This document shows, one piece after another, positions 57,598 through 64,000 of a DNA stretch of 64,000 nucleotides (the stretch's first letter is position 1; every line of letters begins with the position of its first letter). The DNA is taken from assembly GCF_014202995.1 (NCBI RefSeq), contig NZ_JACHIA010000009.1, forward strand, positions 1 through 64,000, read 5' to 3'. A program made the translations under genes and the position numbers. The notes under the pieces are model-generated. The model made no database searches and was not told the DNA's origin. It was given only the letters and a program-made list of their open reading frames with translations. Source of the DNA: Longimicrobium terrae. GTDB taxonomy: Bacteria; Gemmatimonadota; Gemmatimonadetes; Longimicrobiales; Longimicrobiaceae.

Positions 57598-60246
57598 CTA
57601 CTCCGGCGCGGGGAAGGCGAGGGTGTCGCGCGGGGCGTCCAGGCGGATGGTGTCCGCGGGAGCGACGGGCTCCGGGAGCGGCGGATCATCCGGCGTGCGC
57701 AGGCGGATGGTGTCCGCCGGGGCCTCGGGCTCCGCGAGCGGCGGATCGGCGGGCGCGTCCTCCGGCGCGGGGACGGCGACGGTGTCCGTCCGCCGCTCCG
57801 TCCGGGTGCGGCGTACCGGCGGCGGCCCGGCATCCTCGCGGACTTCGGCATCCCCGCCGGCGGCGCGGCGCACGCGGCTGCGCACCTGGTCCCACGCGTC
57901 GCGCGCCCACTCGCGGGCGGAGGTGCGGGCGGACTCCCACGCGCGGGTCCACCAGGGCGAGTCGCTGCGCCGCGATCCGCGCGGGCACACCCCGGCGGGA
58001 ACGTGGGCGCGCAGAAAGTACTCCTGATACGTCGCGCCCGGCGCGCGGCAACCAGGCGCGATGACGCGGTCGCCGCTGACCGAAACCGTGCGCTGGACCA
58101 CGTTCCCCGGCGCGCTCCATGCCTCCGGCGCCTCTCCCCGCTCCGCCACGCGCATGATGCGGCCCCACACCGGCGCGGCGAGCGTGCCGCCCGATCCGCT
58201 GGCGGTAATTGTCCGGGGCCGGTCGAAGCCGATCCACACCAGTCCCACGTGGTCCGGCGTGAACCCGACGAACCATGCGTCCGTGGCGCCGTTGGTGGTT
58301 CCCGTCTTTCCCGCCGCGGGGATTCCGGGCCCCAGCGCCGCCCGGGCCGCGCTCCCCGTCCCGCGATCGACGACGCCGCGCATCAGCGTCGTGGTCACAA
58401 AGGCGACACCGCGGTCCATCACCCGTTTGCGCTGCACGTCCTCGCGCCAGAGGATTTCGCCGTCCGCGTTCTCCACCCGCGTCACCCAGCGCGGCTCCAC
58501 GCGCACGCCGAGCGTGGCGAACGGGGTGTAGGCGCGGGCGAGTTCCATCGGCTGCACCGCCGTCGCGCCGATGGCTACGGAGGGGAGCTGCGGGATGTCG
58601 CGGCTGATGCCGGCGCCGCGCGCCATCTCCCCGACCTTGTCCAGCCCCGCGCGCTCCGCCAGCTTGACCGCGACGGTGTTGATGGACTGCCGCAGCGCCG
58701 TCCGCACCGTCACGCTTCCGCGATAGCGGCCGTCGAAGTTGCGGGGGATCCACACCTCGCCGCCGGGCATCTGGCGGCGGACGGTGTCATCGACGATGCG
58801 GTCCGTGGGATTTACGCCCTGCTGGATGGCCGCGGCGTAGACGAACGGCTTGAAGGCCGACCCCGGCTGCCGCAGCCCCTGCGTGATGCGGTCGAAGCGC
58901 GACTCGTCCCACGAGCGGCCGCCCACCAGCGCGAGCACGTCACCGGTGTGCGCGTCCATCACCACCGCCCCGCCCTGCAGGTACGGCGTCTGGTCCGCCA
59001 CATCGTATTCCGCCTTCTTCGGCCCGTCGAAGCGCCCGAAACGGCCGGACTCCACCGCGCGGATCTGCGCCTCCAGCTGCCGTTCCGCCGCGGACTGCAC
59101 GGCGGGGTCCAGCGTGGTGTAAACGCGCACGCCGCCGTCGTACAGGGACGGGCCCAGCTGCGACTCCAGCGCGCGCCGCACCTGCTCCACGAAGTACGGG
59201 GCCCGCGTGGCGCGGCGGTTGTCCGGCTGCAGCCGCGCCAGGCGGACCGGCGCCGCCTTGGCCTCGCGCGCGCGGTCCGCGGGAATGCGCCCCTGCGCCG
59301 CCATCAGCGTCAGCACCAGGTTCCGCCGGCCGGTGGAGAGGGCCAGGTTGCGGCGCGGACTGTATCTCGTGGGCGCCTTGGGAAGCCCGGCCAGGAGCGC
59401 GGCTTCCGGCAGGGTGAGCGCGGAGGCGTGCTTGCCAAAGTAGACGCGGGCGGCGGACTCGATGCCGTACACGCCCTCGCCAAAGTAGATGTTGTTGAGG
59501 TAGACCTGCAGGATTTCGCGCTTGCCGTAGTGCGCCTCGATTTCCCGCGCCACGCGGATTTCCAGCAGCTTGCGGCGCACGGTGCGGTCCGAGGCGGGCA
59601 GGCGGTCCGGAAAGACGTTTCGCGCCACCTGCATGGTGATGGTGCTGGCCCCCGCGCCGCGCTGCCCCGGGATCAGGTTGCGCGCGGTCTGGGCGATGAA
59701 GCGCGGCCAGTGCACGCCGCCGTGGCGAAAGAAGTTCTGGTCCTCCACCGCGACGAAGGCCTCGGGGACGAGCGGAGGCAGATCGTCGATGTCCACCACC
59801 GTCCAGCGCGTGGGCGACAGGTCCGCCAGCAGCCCGCCGCGCACGTCGAAGACGCGCGCCGCGCCGCCGGGCTGAAGGGCGGCCAGGCGGCGCACGTCGG
59901 GGCAGCCGCGGAACCCGCAGCGCTGCCAGCTGAACAGGGGGAGAAAGCCGAGGATGGCGAACAGCGCCAGGATCCAGCGGCGGTGGAACGGGTGCCGAAG
60001 TCCGCGCCCGCCCGCACGGAACCCGCCGCGGAGCGCGCGGCCGCCGGCGGAGAGGATGGCGGCGAAGAAGAGCGCGTCGCGCTCCATCTGCTCGCTGAAC
60101 CAGTCCGCGGCGGCGGCGGGAACGGCCCGGGGCTCCGTGAAGGGCATGCGCGCGCGGCGGCCCAGCGTGCGCAGGCGCTCGCGCAGCGCGGGAAAGCGGC
60201 CGGGGCGGTACACGTTCTCGGGCGGGGACGAGCCGGGCTGCGGCAT
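57598..60246 (-). CDS. Class A penicillin-binding protein (PBP1A type)
   Basis: About 882 residues from ATG 60246; the longer frame runs into repeats R2 and is not used. An anchor near residues 90-107 (WILALFAILGFLPLF) precedes the glycosyltransferase domain with catalytic E168 in VAVEDQNFFRHGG, then GASTITMQVARN and RKLLEIRVAREIEAHYGKRE. The transpeptidase domain has S463-A-F-K466, RQSINTVA and K647-T-G-T. Both enzymatic centres are intact, so it polymerises and cross-links peptidoglycan. The C-terminal ~150 residues are a low-complexity tail with repeated PADTIRL units. The long basic cytoplasmic N-terminus (~90 residues) is larger than usual. Confidence 0.93.
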   Translation of the reverse strand: MPQPGSSPPENVYRPGRFPALRERLRTLGRRARMPFTEPRAVPAAAADWFSEQMERDALFFAAILSAGGRALRGGFRAGGRGLRHPFHRRWILALFAILGFLPLFSWQRCGFRGCPDVRRLAALQPGGAARVFDVRGGLLADLSPTRWTVVDIDDLPPLVPEAFVAVEDQNFFRHGGVHWPRFIAQTARNLIPGQRGAGASTITMQVARNVFPDRLPASDRTVRRKLLEIRVAREIEAHYGKREILQVYLNNIYFGEGVYGIESAARVYFGKHASALTLPEAALLAGLPKAPTRYSPRRNLALSTGRRNLVLTLMAAQGRIPADRAREAKAAPVRLARLQPDNRRATRAPYFVEQVRRALESQLGPSLYDGGVRVYTTLDPAVQSAAERQLEAQIRAVESGRFGRFDGPKKAEYDVADQTPYLQGGAVVMDAHTGDVLALVGGRSWDESRFDRITQGLRQPGSAFKPFVYAAAIQQGVNPTDRIVDDTVRRQMPGGEVWIPRNFDGRYRGSVTVRTALRQSINTVAVKLAERAGLDKVGEMARGAGISRDIPQLPSVAIGATAVQPMELARAYTPFATLGVRVEPRWVTRVENADGEILWREDVQRKRVMDRGVAFVTTTLMRGVVDRGTGSAARAALGPGIPAAGKTGTTNGATDAWFVGFTPDHVGLVWIGFDRPRTITASGSGGTLAAPVWGRIMRVAERGEAPEAWSAPGNVVQRTVSVSGDRVIAPGCRAPGATYQEYFLRAHVPAGVCPRGSRRSDSPWWTRAWESARTSAREWARDAWDQVRSRVRRAAGGDAEVREDAGPPPVRRTRTERRTDTVAVPAPEDAPADPPLAEPEAPADTIRLRTPDDPPLPEPVAPADTIRLDAPRDTLAFPAPE

Positions 60247-60446
60247 GCGGTCGGGTTGTGGGCGCGGGGCTGGATGGAGAGGATGCGGCGGGGCAGGTTC
60301 AGTGCCGGAGAGATCAGAAAGGACGCGGCTCGGACGGTTTGGCGCATGCGGAGGCACCCCTCTCCCCCCAGCCTCCTCTCCCGCAAGCGGGCGAGGGGGA
60401 GCCGTTCGGCGCGGGCGACGGGTTCGGTGCGCGGCCGACACCTCGC

Positions 60447-60592
60447 GGGCCCCTCCCCGGCCCTCCCCGTGCAAAACAGACGCACGGAGAGGGAGACAAC
60501 GACCACTTAACCCGATCCGAATGGTGCCGTGCGTCGGAGAGGCCCCCTCTCCCCGGCCCTCTCCCCCGCTCCGCGGGAGAAAGGGAGACCTC
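60447..60592 (-). repeat. Dispersed repeat R2, copy 3
   Basis: Same ends as the copy at 26323-26466: CCCTCCCCGTGCAAAACAGA near one end and CGGGAGAAAGGGAGACCTC at the other, with a different centre. Confidence 0.85.
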
Positions 60593-60634
60593 AACGCGGC
60601 GGAGGATGCGGCTTCAACCCCGACCCTTCACGCG

Positions 60635-60708
60635 GTTGAAGCCCCGAACGGCGCCTGTGGGCGTCGTGTCGGGGGTTCCCGCTGTCTGAGCGGCGGATTC
60701 ATTCGCTC
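60635..60708 (+). repeat. Dispersed repeat R3, copy 4
   Basis: GTTGAAGCCCCGAACGGC to AGCGGCGGATTCATTCGCTC, 43 bp from an R2 copy, matching the R3-R2 neighbourhood seen at 9863-10126 and 26186-26576. Confidence 0.85.
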
Positions 60709-60766
60709 CACGGCATTCGCTTACACTTGGCACTGGGCCATCCACACCGGACCATCCGCCCGACCC

Positions 60767-60830
60767 AACCCTCCCCCAGTCTTTTTTGGGGGAGGGTGGG
60801 CGAGTAGTACGAGCCCGGGTGGGGGCCGCC
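60767..60830 (+). repeat. Dispersed repeat R1, copy 3
   Basis: Hairpin CCCTCCCCC / GGGGGAGGG with a T-rich loop, then a diverged GTGGGCGAGTAGTACGAG and the conserved CCCGGGTGGGGGCCGCC. Confidence 0.85.
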
Positions 60831-60874
60831 CGTGAACTCCGCCGCCCGCATCCATCCTTCCGCGCGGAGAGCGG

Positions 60875-60912
60875 AACGGGGGCCCGGCGCAGTGCGCCGG
60901 GCCCCCGTTTGT
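60875..60912 (-). terminator. Terminator of the saccharopine dehydrogenase-like gene
   Basis: Seventeen-base-pair stem (60875-60891 with 60893-60909), AACGGGGGCCCGGCGCA and its exact complement around a single base; it sits 25 bp past the stop codon of the minus-strand gene. Confidence 0.75.
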
Positions 60913-60934
60913 CATCGACCGAAACCGACGTGGT

Positions 60935-62101
60935 TCAGCGGATCGCGCCGAGCACCACGCGGCTCTCCTGAATCACCACGCCGCGCTCCGCCAGCGCCCC
61001 GATGTACTCGCGGGCGGGCATGGCCTCGTCCGGCGTCCACACGCCCGGCTTGATCTTGCCCTCGGCCTGCAGCGTGCCGGTGATGGCCAGCGAAAAGCCC
61101 GTCGTGCGCATCATCGCGGTGATGCCGGTCTTTTCGTCATAGCGGTCCAGCAGGTCCCAGCGCAGCAGTACGTTCTCGCCGCGGTCGGTGCCTTCCACTT
61201 CCACGCGGAGCGCCACCAGGTCCGGGCTCTCCTTGTAGTCCTTGCGCAGCTTGGGGCCCACGGCGGCGATGAACAGGTCGCGCGGCACCACCGGCACACC
61301 CTTGACGTTCACCGGCTCCAGATCGAACAGCCCCAGTTCGCGCAGCATTTCCATGGCCTTGGCGTGGCCCGGGTAGCGCAGCGTCTTGTACTCCATCGTG
61401 GGGATCTTGCCCTCGTACCGCTGGGCCATGGCGCTCAGCCCGCCGGCGGTGTGGAACGCCTCCAGCCGGCCCGCGCCGTCGAAGTCGAGCTCCACGATTT
61501 CCGACAGCGCCGTCACCTGCGTCTGCTTGCCGTCGCGCAGAACCCAGGAGAGCGTGGTGTAGTAGTCCAGCACGCCTTCCAGGCTGTAGACGACCTGGTA
61601 GTTCAGCGGCGGCTGCGGCTTCTGCGGCAGCCCGCCCACGTAGATGCGCGCGGCGCGCGTCTCGTCCAGCTGCCGGATGCCGTGCTCGGCCAGGATGTTC
61701 ACCATCCCGGGAGCCAGCCCGCAGTCGGGAATGATGCTTACGTTGGCCGCCACCGCGCGGTCATGCCCCTGCTTCTGCTGCAGCACGATGTCGGTGTTGC
61801 CGCCCAGATCGCAGAAGTGCGAGCCCGCCTCGATCGCGAGAGTGCTGAGCGGCCCGTTGAAGTAGTACGGAAACGCGCTCATGGTGGCGGACACGCCCTG
61901 CATCACGCGGCGCATGGCCTCGGGATCGTTGGCGTCCACGCGCACGGCGGTCAGGCGGCCGCCGGCCAGGTACGGGGCAAGAAACGACGGAAGGGCGTCG
62001 ACGTTCTGGTCGGCGATGACCACGTCGTGCTCCGTATGGGCAAGCAGGTCGTAGGCGCAGGCAGAGCCCTGAAGGCCCGCCCCCAGCACCAGCATCCGCA
62101 T
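60935..62101 (-). CDS. Saccharopine dehydrogenase-like NAD(P)-binding protein
   Basis: About 388 residues from ATG 62101 with GGAGT upstream (ATG 62095 is the alternative). The Rossmann start MLVLGAGLQGSACAYDLLAH has the GxGxxG NAD(P) site, and the segment GVSATMSAFPYYFNGPLSTL followed by SHFCDLGGNTDIV is typical of the saccharopine dehydrogenase / Lys9 family. DCGLAPGMVN lies at the start of the C-terminal catalytic domain. These enzymes act in lysine metabolism or on related carboxynorspermidine and ketimine substrates. With no neighbouring pathway gene the reaction is uncertain; a role in lysine or polyamine metabolism is a family-based guess. Confidence 0.88.
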   Translation of the reverse strand: MRMLVLGAGLQGSACAYDLLAHTEHDVVIADQNVDALPSFLAPYLAGGRLTAVRVDANDPEAMRRVMQGVSATMSAFPYYFNGPLSTLAIEAGSHFCDLGGNTDIVLQQKQGHDRAVAANVSIIPDCGLAPGMVNILAEHGIRQLDETRAARIYVGGLPQKPQPPLNYQVVYSLEGVLDYYTTLSWVLRDGKQTQVTALSEIVELDFDGAGRLEAFHTAGGLSAMAQRYEGKIPTMEYKTLRYPGHAKAMEMLRELGLFDLEPVNVKGVPVVPRDLFIAAVGPKLRKDYKESPDLVALRVEVEGTDRGENVLLRWDLLDRYDEKTGITAMMRTTGFSLAITGTLQAEGKIKPGVWTPDEAMPAREYIGALAERGVVIQESRVVLGAIR

Positions 62102-62340
62102 GTGCAGGACTCCGGAGGGTGATCGGAAACGATCCGGCCCGCACCACGCGGTCCCGGAAAAGGCGGCCAAGATAGCGGCGCGGACGGGCCGGCGCAAAAA
62201 CGCGCGCCGGCGCGGGCAGAGGATCGGCTGAAAAGACTGGCGAAAAGTGGACCTTCCGCCGGGCTCCGTCGCCGGTCGCGTCAAGTAGACGCCGGCTGGT
62301 TCGCGGGGTCACGAAGGGGAGGGCGCCGCCATCGGGGCTG

Positions 62341-62391
62341 GGGCGACTGAAGTCGCGGCAACAACGGCGCAAAGTCCGCCTGCGCGGACTG
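62341..62391 (+). repeat. Dispersed repeat R4, copy 2
   Basis: Near-identical to 32028-32078: GGCGACTGAAGTCGCGGC, CAACAACGGCGC, then AAAGTCCGCCTGCGCGGACT. The last part is itself a GTCCGC/GCGGAC hairpin. Confidence 0.85.
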
Positions 62392-62638
62392 GGGGTTCAG
62401 GCAGGGTGCGGCGAGCGTGGGTCGGCGCGGCCGCAGGTCCCCGTCGGTGCGCCGATGCGGATCGATGGGGTCGCCGTGCCGGTGCGTCAGGCGTGGATCG
62501 GTGGGCCGCCGTCATGGATCGGTGCGCCGGGCTGGGTCGGCGCGGCCGCCATCCAGGAGCGAATCAGTTCGCATCTGGAAAGCCACGAAGTCCGCCTTTC
62601 CGACGGTGTCGGCGGCTTTCTCCAAGCCCCCCAATGCA

Positions 62639-62714
62639 GTTGAAGCCCCGAACCGGATGCGACAGCAGCCGGTGTCGGGGGTTACCGCTGTTCGAGCGGC
62701 GGATTCATTCGCTC
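62639..62714 (+). repeat. Dispersed repeat R3, copy 5
   Basis: GTTGAAGCCCCGAACCGG to AGCGGCGGATTCATTCGCTC. Here the neighbour is R4 rather than R2. Confidence 0.85.
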
Positions 62715-62807
62715 CCGGGCGACGCGGTGGCATGGTTGCGTGGTCAACTCGTGGCAGATGCCGACTCTGTTTGGTCCTATGGTGCGGTCTCACTGGATGA
62801 ACGAGAA

Positions 62808-62840
62808 ACGCCGCGGCCGCTCTGGGCGGGCGCGGCGTTG
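62808..62840 (-). terminator. Hairpin after the unknown gene at 62862
   Basis: AACGCCGCG pairs with CGCGGCGTT around a GC-rich loop; the minus strand continues TTTCTCGTTC. Likely terminator about 20 bp past the stop. Confidence 0.65.
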
Positions 62841-62861
62841 ATGGTTTGTGGTCGATGACGA

Positions 62862-63278
62862 TCAGGCGGGCGGGGCGCCGAAGCGCTTCTGCAGCTCGGT
62901 GAAAAAGGCGTCGGCGAGGACGGCGAATCCGGCGGCGTCGATGCGGATCCGCTCGCCGATGCCGGTCTTGAGGACGGAGGATTCGGGCTTGTACCTGATG
63001 GTGCGGTCCGCCGTCATCACGCCGTCATGCTGAAGGATGGATTCGCACAACATCCGCACCTCGTTGAGCGCGTTGCCATCCTTGCCCTCCATCCCCCGCG
63101 TGCGGTGCACGAAGCAGCGGTCCAGGTCCAGCACCATCGTACTGAAGAAGCGTGATTCGAACGCCTCCACCGCCGCGCCGCCCGCACCCGCGAGCGAGCG
63201 CCAGGCCTCCAGCTCCGCATTGATCCGCGCGCGGCATCCATCAATGTACTCCGGCGGATACGTGTTGGCTGCGAGCAC
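62862..63278 (-). CDS. Conserved-looking protein of unknown function
   Basis: 138 residues; I cannot name a family. No signal peptide or membrane helix, so cytoplasmic. Prominent segments are VLDLDRCFVHRTRGMEGKDG and NALNEVRMLCESILQHDGV, which have the density of charged and aromatic residues expected of a conserved domain, followed by SVLKTGIGERIRIDAAGFAV. His, Cys and Glu residues in the first two segments might form an active or metal site. It lies between the dehydrogenase gap and the HAD gene, transcribed in the same direction as both. Confidence 0.65.
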   Translation of the reverse strand: MLAANTYPPEYIDGCRARINAELEAWRSLAGAGGAAVEAFESRFFSTMVLDLDRCFVHRTRGMEGKDGNALNEVRMLCESILQHDGVMTADRTIRYKPESSVLKTGIGERIRIDAAGFAVLADAFFTELQKRFGAPPA

Positions 63279-63321
63279 GTCATCATCTCCAGATCAAAGG
63301 GTGGATACCGCTCACGAAACT

Positions 63322-63348
63322 CCGTCCGCCGGCCACCCCGGCGGACGG
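63322..63348 (-). terminator. Hairpin after the HAD gene
   Basis: CCGTCCGCCGG (63322-63332) pairs with CCGGCGGACGG (63338-63348), followed on the minus strand by AGTTTCGTG. A modest terminator between the HAD gene and the unknown gene. Confidence 0.6.
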
Positions 63349-63358
63349 GAGGGACAGT

Positions 63359-64000
63359 TCAGCCGCGCGCCTCGTCCAGCAGGCGCAGCACGTCTTCCTG
63401 CGTGTTGAGCATGAAGTCGGGGCCGGCGGCGATGATCGCGTCGTGCGGAAACGGGCCCCAGAGCGCGGCGGCGGTGCGCGTCCCCGCCGCGCGCCCCGAG
63501 GCAATGTCGTGCGGCGAATCGCCGATGAAGATCGCCTCGTCCGCCGACACGCCCAGCCGACGCAGCGCGACCTGCACCGGCTCCGGGTGCGGCTTGGCGT
63601 GCGTCACGTCTTCCGGCGTCACGATCTCGTCAAAGTGCTCCACGATCCCGCACAGCTCCATGCCGCGCAGCGTGGCGCGGCGGTGCTTGCTGGTGACGAT
63701 GGCCATCAGGTAGCCGCGCCGGTCCAGCTCGGCCACGACCTGGGCCGCGCCGGGAAAGGGGCGCAGCAGCTCGTCGTGAATGCCGTCCTGGTGGTCGCGA
63801 TAGGTATCCAGCATGGCCAGCGACTCCTCATCGCTGCGGCCGAAGCGGGCCAGCTGCGTCTCCAGCGGCGTGCCGAATCCGCTCAGCCACTCCTCGTCCG
63901 GCGGCACGTGGCCCAGGTGCGTGGCCATCGTATGCCGCCAGCAGCGCATGATGAGTTCGGTGCTGTCCGCCAGCGTGCCGTCAAAGTCGTACAGAACCGC
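63359..64000 (-). CDS. HAD family phosphatase (phosphoglycolate phosphatase type), 5' end outside the window
   Basis: 214 codons are visible; only the first few residues are missing, since the last window bases already encode the HAD motif I YDFDGTLADS. Motif II lies in MAIVTSKHRR, the lysine of motif III in THAKPHPEPV, and motif IV in FIGDSPHDIASGRAAG. An alpha-helical cap follows motif I, as in phosphoglycolate phosphatase and beta-phosphoglucomutase relatives. It removes phosphate from small cytoplasmic metabolites; the exact substrate is not set by sequence. The window's right edge cuts the start codon. Confidence 0.9.
   Translation of the reverse strand, partial: AVLYDFDGTLADSTELIMRCWRHTMATHLGHVPPDEEWLSGFGTPLETQLARFGRSDEESLAMLDTYRDHQDGIHDELLRPFPGAAQVVAELDRRGYLMAIVTSKHRRATLRGMELCGIVEHFDEIVTPEDVTHAKPHPEPVQVALRRLGVSADEAIFIGDSPHDIASGRAAGTRTAAALWGPFPHDAIIAAGPDFMLNTQEDVLRLLDEARG

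Larger units (their letters stand above)
60247..60934. other. 688-bp gap filled by repeats R2, R3, R1 and a terminator
   Basis: Holds R2 (60447-60592), R3 (60635-60708), R1 (60767-60830) and the terminator at 60875-60909. Only ~190 bp next to the penicillin-binding protein gene are free of repeats and may hold its promoter. No gene is seen. Confidence 0.7.
62102..62861. other. 760-bp gap with repeats R4 and R3
   Basis: Holds R4 (62341-62391), a stretch of diverged GGATCGGTGGGCCG units (62470-62550), an R4-like half-unit (62561-62620), R3 (62639-62714) and a hairpin at 62808-62840. Promoter of the minus-strand dehydrogenase gene should be near 62110-62250. No gene is seen. Confidence 0.65.

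Noticed and set aside
9981-60592. R2 copies as coding sequence, since open frames cross them
   Set aside because: Frames differ between copies, the centre is not conserved as protein, and all copies lie between genes.

Overview
The window is a 64 kb piece of a GC-rich chromosome from a bacterium with a diderm cell envelope. It carries a TamA/TamB pair, many lipoprotein signal peptides and periplasmic enzymes. The mix of genes (BlaI plus M56 'BlaR1/TonB-like' proteins, GHL10 hydrolase, RicT next to metG, LemA/TPM pair, many small intergenic repeat families) best fits the phylum Gemmatimonadota, perhaps a Longimicrobium relative. That placement is inference from gene content; no rRNA gene is present to test it. 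I see no IS element, prophage, CRISPR array or tRNA.

Layout. 0.3-6.1 kb: a NamZ-like cell-wall hydrolase diverges from an Eis-like acetyltransferase, followed by a peptide-binding lipoprotein and an ADP-ribosylglycohydrolase. 6.3-9.6 kb: penicillin-binding protein 2 diverges from rho. 10.4-16 kb: two tandem Cu/Zn-SOD-like lipoproteins diverge from the most interesting locus. It has two M56 membrane metallopeptidase sensors, only one of which is preceded by a blaI repressor gene, yet both transcription units start from near-identical promoters flanked by matching palindromic operators. 16-24 kb: DsbA-like oxidoreductase, M28 peptidase, C39-like lipoprotein peptidase (flanked by inverted repeats), GHL10 hydrolase, zinc-ribbon membrane protein and WD40 protein. 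24-28 kb: cold-shock protein with a clear promoter and long leader, infA with a small unknown partner, a VapBC-type module and a Fic protein.

28-37 kb holds core genes: dnaE, a YciI-like protein, accA, and ricT-metG overlapping by 4 nt, then a second PIN toxin module. 37-42 kb: small membrane, VOC, lipoprotein and NTF2-like genes, then an M23 peptidase with its own promoter. 42-46 kb: two coupled M16-like proteins that both lack the intact HxxEH centre, and a cluster of three related addiction-module-like genes, one of them decayed. 46-49 kb: a TPM-domain / nucleotidyltransferase-like / LemA operon. 49.5-60.2 kb: TamB and TamA overlapping by 4 nt, then a class A penicillin-binding protein. 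61-64 kb: a saccharopine dehydrogenase-like enzyme, an unknown protein and a HAD phosphatase cut by the window end.

Several intergenic gaps are filled with at least four families of dispersed, partly composite repeats (called R1 to R4 here) plus two 8-bp tandem arrays. Many genes end at strong GC-rich hairpins. Envelope assembly and cell-wall turnover dominate the functional content: NamZ, PBP2, PBP1A, M23 and TamAB, with the BlaI/M56 pair as the likely cell-wall-stress sensor.
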